Shown: positions 41,419-51,297, counted from the stretch's first letter. The stretch: DNA of 63,952 bases from CAVPDE01 sp964580575 (GCA_964580575.1 CAZOLJ010000018.1:1-63952), one strand, 5' to 3'. The notes: generated from the sequence alone by a model not told the origin. Translations and numbers: made by a program.

Positions 41419-44400
41419 TCGTCAATCATCTCGCTCTAAAACGCCCTGCCGCCGTTCTGGCCCTCCTGGCTTTTCTCGTTGTGGCCGGTGTCTATAGTTA
41501 TGTGGTCCTGCCTCGTGAGTCCTTCCCGGACATCACCATTCCCTATGTCTTCGTGACCACGACCTATGAAGGGGTGGCGCCTGAAGACATGGAGAAACTG
41601 ATCACCATCCCTATTGAGAGAAAAATCAAAGGCATTTCGGATCTGGAAGAAATCCGCTCCACCTCGGCGGAGGGCATCTCCACCGTGGCCGTGAAGTTCC
41701 TGCCCGGGGTGGATATCGATGACGCCCTCCAGAAGGTGAGGGACAAGGTGGATCAGGCCAAGCAGGACCTGCCCCAGGACCTCAAGGATGATCCGGTGAT
41801 CCAGGAGGTGAACTTTTCGGACATCCCCGTGATACGGGTTGTTCTTTCCGGCCCTTTCAGCCTGAGAAGGCTCCAGAATTTTGCCGAAGACCTTGAAGAC
41901 AGAATCGAATCCATTCCAGGGGTTCTGGATGCGCGCATGACCGGAGGCCTGGACCGGGAGATCCATGTCGAGTTCGACCTGGATCGCGTGGGAGCCTACA
42001 ACGTTCCTTTTTCAAGCCTGATCAGCGCCGTCACTCGGAGCAATGTGAACATGCCGAGCGGCAGCATGGACATCGGGGAAGGCAAGTATCTGGTCAGAGT
42101 CCCGGAAGATTTCAAACACCCCTCCGAGATTTTCTCCATTGTGGCTTTTGTCCGGGACGGAAAGCCGGTTTACCTGCGAGACGTGGCGTTCATCAACGAC
42201 AGCCACAAGGATCCCCTCACGCGCAGCCGGATCAACGGCGAGAGAAGCGTCACCCTGGCGATCCAGAAGCGGAGCGGCGAGAATATCCTGCGAGTCACGG
42301 ACGAGGTCAAGCGGATCGTTGAAGAGATGAGGCCCCTCTTCCCTCCTGCCCTCAAGATCGATCTGACCTCCGACATGTCCCATGATGTGCGGCTCATGGT
42401 CTCGGACCTTGAAAACAACATCATCTCCGGTCTGATCCTTGTTCTGGCGGTCATTTTTGCCTTCATCGGCACGCAATCGGCCGTCTTTATCTCTCTGGCC
42501 ATTCCCTATTCCATGCTCATGACCTTCATCGTTCTGCAGGGGTTTGACATTACCCTCAACATGGTCGTGCTTTTTTCTCTGGTTCTGGCCCTGGGCATGC
42601 TGGTGGACAACGGCATCGTGATCGTGGAGAACATCTATCGTCACATGCAGCAGGGGAAAACCCGGGAAGAGGCAGCGCGGGTCGCCACCGACCAAGTGGC
42701 CTGGCCGGTCATCACCTCCACTCTCACGACCCTGGGAGCGTTCGCCCCCATCCTTTTCTGGCCCGGCATCATGGGGGAGTTCATGTTTTTTCTTCCCCAG
42801 ACCGTGATCATTGTGCTCACCGCCTCCCTTTTCGTGGCCCTGGTCATCAATCCCGTGCTGTCCTCGCGCTACCAGAAGGTCCAGGCGGCGGTTCAGGACA
42901 ACCCGTCTCGGGAAAAGGAGCCTTGGGTCAAGAGAGCCTATGTCCGGTTCCTTAGCTTGGCTCTGGACCACCGGCTGCTCGTGGTGCTCATCGGCGTCCT
43001 CCTTCTCTTTTTTTCAGTAGCCGGGTTCGCCCTCTTCGGCAAGGGAAGCGAATTCTTTCCGGACACAGAACCCCGGAGAGCCTATGTGCACCTTAAAGCT
43101 CCTGTAGGAACCAACCTGGATACCTCCGACCGGTTGGTCGGCCAAGTGGAAAAGATCGTTTCCGAATACCCGGACATCCGCTATGTGATCTCAAACATAG
43201 GATCCTTCGGAGGGGATCCCTTTGAGCAGGGAGGCACCGGCACCCACATCAACCGGGTGGCTCTCGATTTCAAGGACTTCCACGAACGGTCCAGACCCTC
43301 GTCGGAGATTGTGAAAGAAATCAGGGAGCGGCTCCTCAGGACCATCAAGGGTGCGGAGGTGCAGGTGGAAAAAGAGAAAGAGGGCCCGCCCACAGGACCA
43401 CCGGTCAACATCGAGATCACGGGTGAGGACCTCCTCTTGCTGGGAGACCTTGCGCATCGCCTTCGGGAGAGGATCAAGGACATCCCGGGCCTGGTGGACC
43501 TGAAGGACAATTTTGTCAAAGGCAAACCGGAGATACGGGTGAGGATCGACAAGGAAAAGGCGGCCCTGCTCAATCTGGATGCCTACACCATCGCCTACAC
43601 GGTCAAAGCGGCGATCAACGGGGTCAAGGTGGGCGTGTACCGGGAAGGCAAGGAAGAGTATGACATTTTGGCGAGGCTTCCTGAAAAGGACCGGCGCTCC
43701 GTGGAAAACCTCCAGAGGATCACCGTGTCCGGTCCAAAGGGGGAGCCTGTCCCTCTCACCACAGTCGCCGAGGTTTCTCTCACGACCGGTGTGGGGGCCA
43801 TCCAACGCCTTGACCAGAAACGGGTGGTCACCGTGTCCGGGGATGTGGCGGGTCGGCTTGCCAATGACGTGATCAAGGAGATCGATCAGCGGTTGAAGCA
43901 GGACTTCGCCTGGCCGCGGGGATATGAGTACCGCTTCACCGGTGAGCAGAGGGAGCAGGAAAAGGCTCAGGCCTTTCTGAGCAAGGCGTTTGTCTCGGCC
44001 CTGTTCATTATCCTCATGATCCTTCTGGCCCAGTTCAATTCCTTCACCACGCCCTTGATCATCCTCTCCTCGGTGGTGTTGTCGCTCATCGGCGTTTTTT
44101 TCGGCCTCCTGGTCACGGGCACGGCCTTCGGCATCATCATGACCGGCATCGGCGTGATCAGCCTGGCCGGGGTGGTGGTCAACAACGCCATTGTGCTCAT
44201 TGATTACTACCATCAGCTTCTGGCCAGGGGCGTGGCCTGCCGTGACGCATTGCTGCAGGCGGGGCTCACCCGTTTCCGGCCGGTCCTGCTGACGGCGATT
44301 ACAACGCTTCTGGGACTGCTCCCCATGGCCACAGGAGTGAGCTTTGATTTCAAGAGGTTTGGCTGGGACATCGGAAGCGAGTCCTCCCAGTGGTGGGGGC

Positions 44401-44531
44401 CCATGGCGGTGGCGGTGATCTTCGGCCTCGGAGTAGCCACCCTTCTCACCCTGGTGGTGGTGCCTGTTCTCTGCTCCCTGGAATTCAGCCTGAAGCACCG
44501 GTCGGCCTGCAAGTCAAAAGCGACCTCCTGA
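41415..44531 (+). CDS. RND-family inner-membrane efflux pump (AcrB/HAE-like)
   Basis: 1038 residues, twelve helices and two large periplasmic loops. The N-terminus MIVNHLALKRPAAVLALLAF and VLPRESFPDITIPYVFV are typical of the family. The proton-relay helix has LALGMLVDNGIVIVENIYRH; the second half repeats the pattern with GVISLAGVVVNNAIVLIDYY. It pairs with the adaptor (4-nt overlap) and the tetR gene. Substrates cannot be predicted; the lipophilic-drug HAE class fits better than the heavy-metal HME class because the metal-site motifs are absent. No outer-membrane channel follows. Confidence 0.93.
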   Translation: MIVNHLALKRPAAVLALLAFLVVAGVYSYVVLPRESFPDITIPYVFVTTTYEGVAPEDMEKLITIPIERKIKGISDLEEIRSTSAEGISTVAVKFLPGVDIDDALQKVRDKVDQAKQDLPQDLKDDPVIQEVNFSDIPVIRVVLSGPFSLRRLQNFAEDLEDRIESIPGVLDARMTGGLDREIHVEFDLDRVGAYNVPFSSLISAVTRSNVNMPSGSMDIGEGKYLVRVPEDFKHPSEIFSIVAFVRDGKPVYLRDVAFINDSHKDPLTRSRINGERSVTLAIQKRSGENILRVTDEVKRIVEEMRPLFPPALKIDLTSDMSHDVRLMVSDLENNIISGLILVLAVIFAFIGTQSAVFISLAIPYSMLMTFIVLQGFDITLNMVVLFSLVLALGMLVDNGIVIVENIYRHMQQGKTREEAARVATDQVAWPVITSTLTTLGAFAPILFWPGIMGEFMFFLPQTVIIVLTASLFVALVINPVLSSRYQKVQAAVQDNPSREKEPWVKRAYVRFLSLALDHRLLVVLIGVLLLFFSVAGFALFGKGSEFFPDTEPRRAYVHLKAPVGTNLDTSDRLVGQVEKIVSEYPDIRYVISNIGSFGGDPFEQGGTGTHINRVALDFKDFHERSRPSSEIVKEIRERLLRTIKGAEVQVEKEKEGPPTGPPVNIEITGEDLLLLGDLAHRLRERIKDIPGLVDLKDNFVKGKPEIRVRIDKEKAALLNLDAYTIAYTVKAAINGVKVGVYREGKEEYDILARLPEKDRRSVENLQRITVSGPKGEPVPLTTVAEVSLTTGVGAIQRLDQKRVVTVSGDVAGRLANDVIKEIDQRLKQDFAWPRGYEYRFTGEQREQEKAQAFLSKAFVSALFIILMILLAQFNSFTTPLIILSSVVLSLIGVFFGLLVTGTAFGIIMTGIGVISLAGVVVNNAIVLIDYYHQLLARGVACRDALLQAGLTRFRPVLLTAITTLLGLLPMATGVSFDFKRFGWDIGSESSQWWGPMAVAVIFGLGVATLLTLVVVPVLCSLEFSLKHRSACKSKATS

Positions 44532-44600
44532 GATCCATTTGAAAAAAACCCGACGAAGGTGTAAGACTGTGGGCACCAAACTTCTTGGAGGACGCCGTCC

Positions 44601-45248
44601 ATGAGAAACGGGGACAAAGGGATCGCTTTTCTAGGGAAAGGCACCCGCTTTGAAGGGAAGCTGCGGTTCCAAGGCACCATGCGGATCGACGGACATTTCA
44701 AAGGGGAGGTCTCTGCTCAAGGCAATCTCATTGTGGGAGAAGATGCGCTGATTGAGGGCGAGCTGAAAGTCTCCTACGCCTCAGTGAGCGGCGAAGTGCA
44801 TGGGAGTATTCTTGCTGAACAGCGGGTGGACCTCCACGCACCGAGCAAGGTTTTCGGGAATATCCAATCTCCTGCCTTGGTCATGGAAGAAGGGGTCATC
44901 TTCGAGGGAACCACCAAGATGTACCAGGCGAAACGGGGTGAGGGAAGGACGGAGCTCATTGATGCGAAGGACTATCATGGGGGCCCTCCTCCCAATCTCA
45001 CGGCGATCTACGGTATGGTGAAGGACCAGAACACAGGGAAGCCGATCAAGAATGCCCGGGTGATCTGCAAGGGGGACGGGAAGAGCAGGACGGAAACCAA
45101 TGCCTCCGGGTACTATGAACTGATCCATTTGAAAGATGCAAAATGGAAAATGATCGTGGAGGCAGATGGCTATAAGAAAGAGAAGGCTGAGGTAACCATT
45201 TCTGGAATGGGCACCTACCAGCAGGATTTCAATCTCACGCCGAAGTAG
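44601..45248 (+). CDS. Bactofilin with C-terminal carboxypeptidase-regulatory-like beta-sandwich
   Basis: 215 residues. The first ~115 are a bactofilin beta-helix: FLGKGTRFEGKLRFQGTMRI, DGHFKGEVSAQGNLIVGEDA, and VHGSILAEQRVDLHAPSKVF, with the regular VxGxIx spacing of these polymer-forming scaffold proteins. Residues ~135-213 form a carboxypeptidase-D-regulatory-like/Cna-B-like domain: IYGMVKDQNTGKPIKNARVI, TETNASGYYELIHLKDAKWK and VEADGYKKEKAEVTI. Bactofilins usually end after the helix; the added domain, normally extracellular, is unusual. Start: ATG with TTGGAGGA upstream. No peptidase partner is adjacent. Confidence 0.85.
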   Translation: MRNGDKGIAFLGKGTRFEGKLRFQGTMRIDGHFKGEVSAQGNLIVGEDALIEGELKVSYASVSGEVHGSILAEQRVDLHAPSKVFGNIQSPALVMEEGVIFEGTTKMYQAKRGEGRTELIDAKDYHGGPPPNLTAIYGMVKDQNTGKPIKNARVICKGDGKSRTETNASGYYELIHLKDAKWKMIVEADGYKKEKAEVTISGMGTYQQDFNLTPK

Positions 45249-45255
45249 TGAACTG

Positions 45256-45376
45256 CTGTCGGGTGAAGCCGACGGTGCGAGGCACAAAGGTGCAAAGGCA
45301 CAGAGGCACAAAGCAGAAAAACTTTTCTCTTCTGCTCTGTCCCTTTGTCCCTCTTTGCCTTTGTGCCTGCGTCTAG
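45256..45376. repeat. Inverted repeat built of 8-nt tandem units
   Basis: Left arm in tandem octamers: GGCACAAA, GGTGCAAA, GGCACAGA, GGCACAAA, GCAGAAAA. Right arm with matching complementary octamers (TCTGTCCC, TTTGTCCC, TCTTTGCC, TTTGTGCC). A long imperfect hairpin forms around AAAACTTTTCTC. Same design as 22181-22275, but with a different sequence and period. Confidence 0.75.
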
Positions 45377-45434
45377 GGTACGTCTTCGCCTAAAGATGGG
45401 CGCATTTGAGCAGACTAATTGAAGGAGGATAAAA

Positions 45435-45830
45435 GTGAGCGACGAGACGATCAGAAAGAGAACTCAGGAAACGGCGAAGAAACTCTTTGGAGGCGGAATC
45501 AAAATGGATCCTCCCTACTTGACCTGGAAAGAATTCGACAAGGACCTTGCCAATGATTTCTCCATGCACATCACCGGCAATCTCTACTCGAGAACCGTGC
45601 TCCCCCTTCCTGAAAGACAGATGGTTGCCTGTGCCATGCTGGCGGCCCTCCGTGCCGCCGATGAGTTGAAGCTTCATGTCAACGCGGCCCTCAATGTGGG
45701 GTGTGATCCGAAAAAGCTCACAGAGATTTTTTTCCAGCTGGCCACGTATGCGGGCATGCCTGCCGTGAACGAGGCCCTTGCTGTGTACCGCGAGGTTCTC
45801 AAAGAAAGGGGCGAGTGGCCGATCAAGTGA
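45435..45830 (+). CDS. Carboxymuconolactone decarboxylase (CMD)-family protein
   Basis: 131 residues, all-helical CMD/AhpD-like fold. VLPLPERQMVACAMLAALRA then ELKLHVNAALNVGCDPKKLTE (His and Cys in the family's active-site helix), and QLATYAGMPAVNEALAVYRE. The CxxC pair of peroxidase-type AhpD is absent, so it belongs with the decarboxylase-like group; a specific function cannot be named. The GTG start has GAAGGAGGATAAA upstream, a strong site. The MFS gene lies ~180 nt downstream, across a repeat. Confidence 0.85.
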   Translation: MSDETIRKRTQETAKKLFGGGIKMDPPYLTWKEFDKDLANDFSMHITGNLYSRTVLPLPERQMVACAMLAALRAADELKLHVNAALNVGCDPKKLTEIFFQLATYAGMPAVNEALAVYREVLKERGEWPIK

Positions 45831-45867
45831 CCGTATCCATTGATGGCCACGCGAGCGGTCCCCAGTC

Positions 45868-45957
45868 CGTCACTCCCGCCCTTCGACTTCACTCAGGATA
45901 AACTCCGGCGGGAGTCCAGTAGGTTTTAAAAAGACTGGATTCCTGCCTCCGCAGAGA
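45868..45957. repeat. GTCACTCCCGC dispersed repeat, copy 3 (extended form)
   Basis: GTCACTCCCGC at one end, CGGCGGGAGTCCAG in the middle, and ACTGGATTCCTGCC ... GAATGACAG at the other: nested inverted arms (CTCCCGC/GCGGGAG; CCAGT/ACTGG), the same family as 8737-8785 and 9766-9812. Confidence 0.55.
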
Positions 45958-46012
45958 ATGACAGAAGAAGGCGTTTTCGAACTGCTTACGAGTGCATCAA
46001 AACCAGAAACCC

Positions 46013-47224
46013 ATGAAATTCGATTGGTGGCTCACAGGAATCTGTTGCGGAAGGGCCTTGAGCCAGACCGTCACCATGGTCTATGCCGCAGCGCTCCCGG
46101 TTCTCCAGCGGGAGTGGGAGATGTCCGCGGCCAAAGCCGGAGCCATTTCCAGCGGTTACCAGATCAGCTACGCCATTTCCCTCCTGGTGATCTCGAGCCT
46201 CGCCGACAGAATCGGGGCAAGGTTTTTGTTCATCTTCAGCATGCTCACAGGGGCTGCTTGCACCGTAGCCTTCGCGCTTTTTGCCCGAGGGTACCTGTCG
46301 GCACTCATGCTTTACTCCCTGGCGGCCCTGGCCATTGGAGGAAGCTACACCACCGGCTTGATGCTGCTCACGGAACATTACCCTCCGCACCGCCGTGGGC
46401 TGTCCACAGGCTTTTACATCGCGAGTTCTTCCCTCGCCTATGTGCTTTCACTGACGCTGAGCGGCCTCACGATCCCTGCCGGAGGATACCGGCTTTCCTT
46501 TTTCGCAACAGCCCTTGCGACGGTGCTGGGCGGCCTCCTGTCCTGGATCACTCTGGCCAAAACCCGGGAGATCGTTGTGGACCGCCAGAAGCAGCAGAGC
46601 TTCAGGAAAGAGGTGCTTTCCAATAAACCGGCCCTGCTGTACATGGGGGCTTACACCGCTCACTGCTGGGAGTTGCTTGGTATGTGGGCCTGGGCACCGG
46701 CCTTCATGACCGCTTGTCTGATGTACACAGGGGCCGAAGCGGTGAACGCTGCGGGAATAGGCGCTTATATCACCGCGGGATTTCACCTCAGCGGACTTGT
46801 GGCATCCTTTTCCATGGGCTCCCTCTCGGATCGGCTCGGTCGGGGCAGGGTCATCCTGGTATTGGCAGGCATCAGCACGTTGTGCTCCTTTGTTTTCGGA
46901 TGGACCATAGGTCTGCCTTTCTTCGTGATTGTCACGATGGGAATCATTTACAATTTCGCCTCTCTTGGGGACTCTCCCGTGCTCTCCGCAGGACTGACGG
47001 AAGTGGTCATCCCTTCTTACCTGGGTGCGGCTTTCGGATTGAGATCCCTGCTCGGGTTTGGAGCGGGGGCTATCTCTCCGGTGGTCTTCGGGGCGATCCT
47101 GGACTGGACAAACCCTCAGGGGACAGGGCAGGCCTACTATGCGCATTGGGGATGGGCCTTTGTGAGCCTCGGTGTGCCGGGGTTCGGCGCGATCTGGGCA
47201 GCCGCCAAGCTAAGAAGAAACTAG
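46013..47224 (+). CDS. Major facilitator superfamily transporter
   Basis: About 403 residues with twelve hydrophobic helices. MFS signature loop between helices 2 and 3: ISSLADRIGARFLFIFS (LADRxGxR), repeated in the second half as FSMGSLSDRLGRGRVILV. It resembles the metabolite:H+ symporter / OFA-type branch, but the substrate is unknown. The ATG at 46013 begins 6-7 residues before the first helix; a GTG at 45992 is a possible alternative. Neither has a strong ribosome site. The gene converges with the MscK-type gene across an inverted repeat. Confidence 0.87.
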   Translation: MKFDWWLTGICCGRALSQTVTMVYAAALPVLQREWEMSAAKAGAISSGYQISYAISLLVISSLADRIGARFLFIFSMLTGAACTVAFALFARGYLSALMLYSLAALAIGGSYTTGLMLLTEHYPPHRRGLSTGFYIASSSLAYVLSLTLSGLTIPAGGYRLSFFATALATVLGGLLSWITLAKTREIVVDRQKQQSFRKEVLSNKPALLYMGAYTAHCWELLGMWAWAPAFMTACLMYTGAEAVNAAGIGAYITAGFHLSGLVASFSMGSLSDRLGRGRVILVLAGISTLCSFVFGWTIGLPFFVIVTMGIIYNFASLGDSPVLSAGLTEVVIPSYLGAAFGLRSLLGFGAGAISPVVFGAILDWTNPQGTGQAYYAHWGWAFVSLGVPGFGAIWAAAKLRRN

Positions 47225-47276
47225 TTCTTGGCGCCGGAATACGGGGAATCTGATGTCTTCAGAGATGCACCGGGTA

Positions 47277-47347
47277 AGTAAGCCGTAGGCAGTATGCAGT
47301 AAGCAGTAACCGTGCACGACTCCGTCCTGCTGCCTACTCCCTACTGA
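47277..47347. repeat. Inverted repeat built of 7-nt tandem units between convergent genes
   Basis: Left arm in heptamers GTAGGCA, GTATGCA, GTAAGCA, GTAACCG; the right arm reads CTGCTGCCTACTCCCTACTG, whose complement is GTAGGGA/GTAGGCA in the same phase. Third example of the micro-repeat hairpin design in this window. Confidence 0.7.
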
Positions 47348-47388
47348 CGGCCAAAGGGGCAAGGGCCTGGATTGGAGAGAGGCGGTCG

Positions 47389-50300
47389 TTATGAGTTGTC
47401 GCTATTCGCCTTGGAGTCCCTGACCACGTGGACCTCCAGAGGGCCGGTCGTGTCGAGATGAATGTCGCGCTGCGGGAACGCGATGTTGATCCCTGCCTTA
47501 CGGAATTCACGTTCAACGGCCAGGTGCAAATTGTGAATCACGGGCAGACGATTTTCCAGCCCTCTCACGAAAACGCTTAGCTCAAAATTGAGGCTGTTGT
47601 CTCCAAAGCCGAGGAAAAGGGCCGAGGGCTCAGGCTGGGTCAGGACCATCAGGTTTTCCCGGGCGATCTTGAGAAGAAGCTTTTCCGTCGCCTGGGTGTC
47701 GGAACCGTAGGCAACCCCCACAGGGACGACCACCCGCGTAATGGGGTCTGAAAGAGACCAGTTGATGAGCTTCCCGGTGATGAATTCCTTGTTCGGCACG
47801 ATCAGTTCACGGCGGTCCCGGTCGGTCATGGTCGTGGCACGGATCTGAATCCTAGTGACCGTGCCCGTTTGATCTCCGATCGTGACCACATCCCCGACCC
47901 GGAAAGGCCGCTCAAAAAGAATGATCAGGCCGCAGATGAAATTGGCGACGATTTCCTGAAGACCGAAACCCAGGCCCACGCTGAGAGCCGCCACCAGCCA
48001 TTGAATGCTCGACCATCTCAAGCCCAGGGCCCCGAAGGTGATCAGGATGCCTATGGTAGTGACGGAGTATCGAAGAAGCGCGTGTAGCGCATAGCGTGCG
48101 CCCGCATCCAGAGTCAGACGATTCAGCAGCAGAAGATCCAGGACGCCGGGCAGGTTTCTGGCGGCAACGATCGTGAGAGCGACTGTCACCAAGGACGTGA
48201 CCAGATGGGCCAGGGTGATGGGGACGGACTGTTTCACCCCGTCGACCTCTGTCGTATAGGTCCACAGAGGGGTGCTCCCGGCGAGTTTGAGGGCCGGCAA
48301 CACAGGGGCCCAGATCGCCCATAAAAAGAAGAACCCGATGACGATGGTCACAATGTTGACCAGGGTTCGACTCCGCTGATCCAGTTCGCTTATTCTCTCT
48401 TCGTCTGAGGGAGAGCTTCCCGCCTTTTCGTTCGTATCAGGCCCTTCCGCTCTCCGGGGCGGGGAGCTTTGATCTTCCCGTTGCTCAGCCGACCCATGGT
48501 TACCAGGTGCTCTGAGGCGGTGGTGGGCGCTGGAGATCCATTTCATGACCAGCCCGTGGCCAAGGCTGAGACCCAAGAGGAGCAGAAGGGTCGTATGATG
48601 GCGTACCTGAAGGACATAGGCCGTGTAATGATATCCCGCGGCGGCAAGGCCTGCGAACACAACGGGGGTCCCCACCAGGTACAGATACCAGAGCGCCCTC
48701 AGCCGAAACATCCAACTTCGTGGAGGACGGGCCCGAAAAAAAGAACCGATGGCGCCCGAGGGCCGCACGAGCCTCGCAAAAAAAACCGCAAGCGCCAGCA
48801 GCCCGGCCATGGAGGCAAAACGCCCCAAGGAGTTGTAATAGAGGAGGTTCCCTTCCGTCGCCGTCATCCCGATGACAAAAGAAAGCGGTACCAACACCTG
48901 GGTCACCCACAGGACATTGTGTCGTAGGCTTTTCCGTGCCTCCTCCGGCCAGCCAAAGTGGCCCTCCAGGAGCCCGTCCCGCCGGCACAAGTGGTAGAGG
49001 AACGCCGTGACGGCCAGCGTCCTGGCGGCAAAGAGAAATCCCGCTCCCACGACACGGCTGAAATCATCGGTTTCATGGCTGGAGGTCAACTGATAGCTGA
49101 CAAAACTCATGAGAAAAGGGAAAGCCACTGCGAGGTAAACGGTCATGCCCAAGGCCTTGAGTGCCAGCCGCGCGGCGACCCTTTTCTGTTCGTGGGTCGC
49201 CAAAGCGATTTTCCCCAGTTCCCTCTTCGCCCGAGGTCTGCCGATGAACAAGAGAGCGGCCAACAAGAGCCCAACGATCCAAGACGTAGGGTTCCGCAAC
49301 ACCCCCAGTCCCAGTTCCTCCAAAACTTGAAACCAGCTGAGCGGATTGATGACCCACAGCACCGCTTTTGGGAGATTGGCGATGTCGCTTCCCCGGATGA
49401 GCCGCGAGCTGCGAATCCAAAGAAGATGAGCGTCCAGAAAGTCCGCATATTCCCCGGCCCTTGAGACCAGCTGCTGTTCCGTGAATTCAAGAGTCTGAAG
49501 GTCCTTCACAAAGCGGCGATAACCGGATTCCAGTTTTTCGAGAAGCCCTCGCCGGTCCAGGAGCATATTTTCTATCTTTGCTTTTGCGGAAGCCGTATCG
49601 CGCATGGGCAGAGGCTTGAGGGATTGAAGGATCCGACTCACTTCCGCTTCAACGTTGGTGAGAGCCCGCAACTGCTTTTCCGCTTCCATCGCCGCTTCGC
49701 TCACTTCCGCGAGCTGCTGGTGGCGCCTCATGGAATCGCGGCGATACTGGTTCAGGCTCGGCAAGGCCTGGCGCTGCTCCCGAAGGGCGAGGCTCAAGGC
49801 TTGAGTGAGCACGGAGGTCTCGACCCGTTTGCGGTTGAGGGCATACTCCTCCTCCAATTCCTGGAGACGCTTTTTTTGGCTCTCCAGTCGCGTGGTCAGC
49901 GCACTCAGTTCCGTTGTGAGTTTTTCCAGGTCTTGGCTGAGCTCGATGTTGATATCCAACTCTTTCTGGATCGGTTCCAGGGAGGCGGAAGCTCCCTTTT
50001 TCGCCGCTTCCGCGTCCTGTCTTGCCTGGGCGGCCTGTTCCTGCCTCATCTTCAGCATCTGTGCCTGCCAGGATTTCACGAGCGCTTCGCGGTAGGCCGC
50101 ATCTCGGGCTGCCGAGTCCCGTTCCGCGGTCAGGAGAGCAACCAGCCTTTCGTGGTGGGCCAGTCGAGCCTCCTGCGACTTCAACAGGGCGTCCCATCGG
50201 CGCTTTTCAGCCAGCAGGAAGGTTCGCCGAGCATCGGTGACAAGGGAGTGCTCCCCCTGTGGCGGGGCTTTCTTGAGTTCTTCGCTTACTCCGAGAAGTT

Positions 50301-50907
50301 GCTGGTGGGTCTTGGTTGACTCCAAACTGAGCTGCTGAGGAGAATTCTTCTCCTCTTCCAGTTCGGCTTCCCATTTGCCCAGAGCCGCCTTTGCGAGGAC
50401 CAAGTTAAGGTCCTCCTGATGGGCCTTCTGTTCCACCGTAGAGAGGTCCATGCCGGCGGAAAGACTTGAGGGATCAGGAGGGGAGCTCGGGCGTTTCGCC
50501 TCAGCCTGGAGTTTCTTGATGCGATCCGGTGCGCTCTTCACCTTGTCCAGCAGGGCCTTCCTTTCCTGCTCGATCTGGTCCGTTGCCGTCTTGGACTGAA
50601 TCGCGCGATCCAGGTAGGTCAGTGCGCTTTTCTTGACAGACTCCTCCAGACCCTCCGTAGCTTCGACGGAGGAGCGCTTCGCTTTCAGTTGATCCAGATT
50701 CAAAACATCGGTGGGAGTTTTTTTTGCCTTTGCAGCGGCCGGAGCCGAAGAAGACGTGGGCGCGGCATGCGCAAACGGTAGAGGGAACAGGAAGAAGAGT
50801 GCGAGAAGCAAAGCCATACAAGTGACGCGCACGCGTAACCGCGAAAGCAGCGTGGTCTCGACGTGTTGCTTAGTGTGTTTCGGTGTATGAAAGTAGAAAG
50901 TCGTCAC
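47389..50907 (-). CDS. Large mechanosensitive channel (MscK/KefA type)
   Basis: 1172 residues. A signal-like segment MALLLALFFLFPLPFAHAAP (residues 31-50) precedes a ~470-residue periplasmic coiled-coil-rich part (long Glu/Lys/Gln helices). About eleven membrane helices follow, then the MscS core: WLVAALSVGLGFGLQEIVAN (pore helix), ANFICGLIILFERPFRVGDV and IRATTMTDRDRRELIVPN (beta domain). It releases solutes on hypo-osmotic shock. The GTG at 50907 gives an odd cationic N-terminus; Met31 at 50817 is a possible alternative start. It begins 28 nt from the tRNA-Pro fragment, so the element boundary touches its promoter region. Confidence 0.9.
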   Translation of the reverse strand: MTTFYFHTPKHTKQHVETTLLSRLRVRVTCMALLLALFFLFPLPFAHAAPTSSSAPAAAKAKKTPTDVLNLDQLKAKRSSVEATEGLEESVKKSALTYLDRAIQSKTATDQIEQERKALLDKVKSAPDRIKKLQAEAKRPSSPPDPSSLSAGMDLSTVEQKAHQEDLNLVLAKAALGKWEAELEEEKNSPQQLSLESTKTHQQLLGVSEELKKAPPQGEHSLVTDARRTFLLAEKRRWDALLKSQEARLAHHERLVALLTAERDSAARDAAYREALVKSWQAQMLKMRQEQAAQARQDAEAAKKGASASLEPIQKELDINIELSQDLEKLTTELSALTTRLESQKKRLQELEEEYALNRKRVETSVLTQALSLALREQRQALPSLNQYRRDSMRRHQQLAEVSEAAMEAEKQLRALTNVEAEVSRILQSLKPLPMRDTASAKAKIENMLLDRRGLLEKLESGYRRFVKDLQTLEFTEQQLVSRAGEYADFLDAHLLWIRSSRLIRGSDIANLPKAVLWVINPLSWFQVLEELGLGVLRNPTSWIVGLLLAALLFIGRPRAKRELGKIALATHEQKRVAARLALKALGMTVYLAVAFPFLMSFVSYQLTSSHETDDFSRVVGAGFLFAARTLAVTAFLYHLCRRDGLLEGHFGWPEEARKSLRHNVLWVTQVLVPLSFVIGMTATEGNLLYYNSLGRFASMAGLLALAVFFARLVRPSGAIGSFFRARPPRSWMFRLRALWYLYLVGTPVVFAGLAAAGYHYTAYVLQVRHHTTLLLLLGLSLGHGLVMKWISSAHHRLRAPGNHGSAEQREDQSSPPRRAEGPDTNEKAGSSPSDEERISELDQRSRTLVNIVTIVIGFFFLWAIWAPVLPALKLAGSTPLWTYTTEVDGVKQSVPITLAHLVTSLVTVALTIVAARNLPGVLDLLLLNRLTLDAGARYALHALLRYSVTTIGILITFGALGLRWSSIQWLVAALSVGLGFGLQEIVANFICGLIILFERPFRVGDVVTIGDQTGTVTRIQIRATTMTDRDRRELIVPNKEFITGKLINWSLSDPITRVVVPVGVAYGSDTQATEKLLLKIARENLMVLTQPEPSALFLGFGDNSLNFELSVFVRGLENRLPVIHNLHLAVEREFRKAGINIAFPQRDIHLDTTGPLEVHVVRDSKANSDNS

Positions 50908-50934
50908 AGGTTGGTTCGCTCGGATGGATTAATA

Positions 50935-50979
<45 letters not shown>

Positions 50980-51297
50980 TTAAGTTTACCACAGTCTGTT
51001 TACCAATTTAACCTATTAAATTTGCAGCACTTTTTCTGCCGCCCTGTTTTCATAGCCTGGTGAGCATCGTGTGCATCGTGTCTAATAATTCCAGGCACTT
51101 GTGCATGCTGTCGGCAGGAAAGGTTACACACAGGTTACACAAAACCTGATGCGCGAGTCAAGAGCGTCAGTACCGCATCGGTTTCGGATCACACCATCCG
51201 AAGCCCTTCACCTAACAATCCCCCTCCCTTTCCCGTCCATAATCCATTCCCAGGACAGGGTCTATTATGAGCAGATCTTCGACCCGGTGAGCCAGTC
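50980..51297. other. Intergenic: AT-rich junction DNA
   Basis: AT-rich next to the tRNA fragment, then a region with short open frames of protein-like composition (for example DRVYYEQIFDPVSQSW at ~51,259-51,306) but no credible start; probably decayed coding DNA. No promoter or RNA recognised. Confidence 0.4.
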
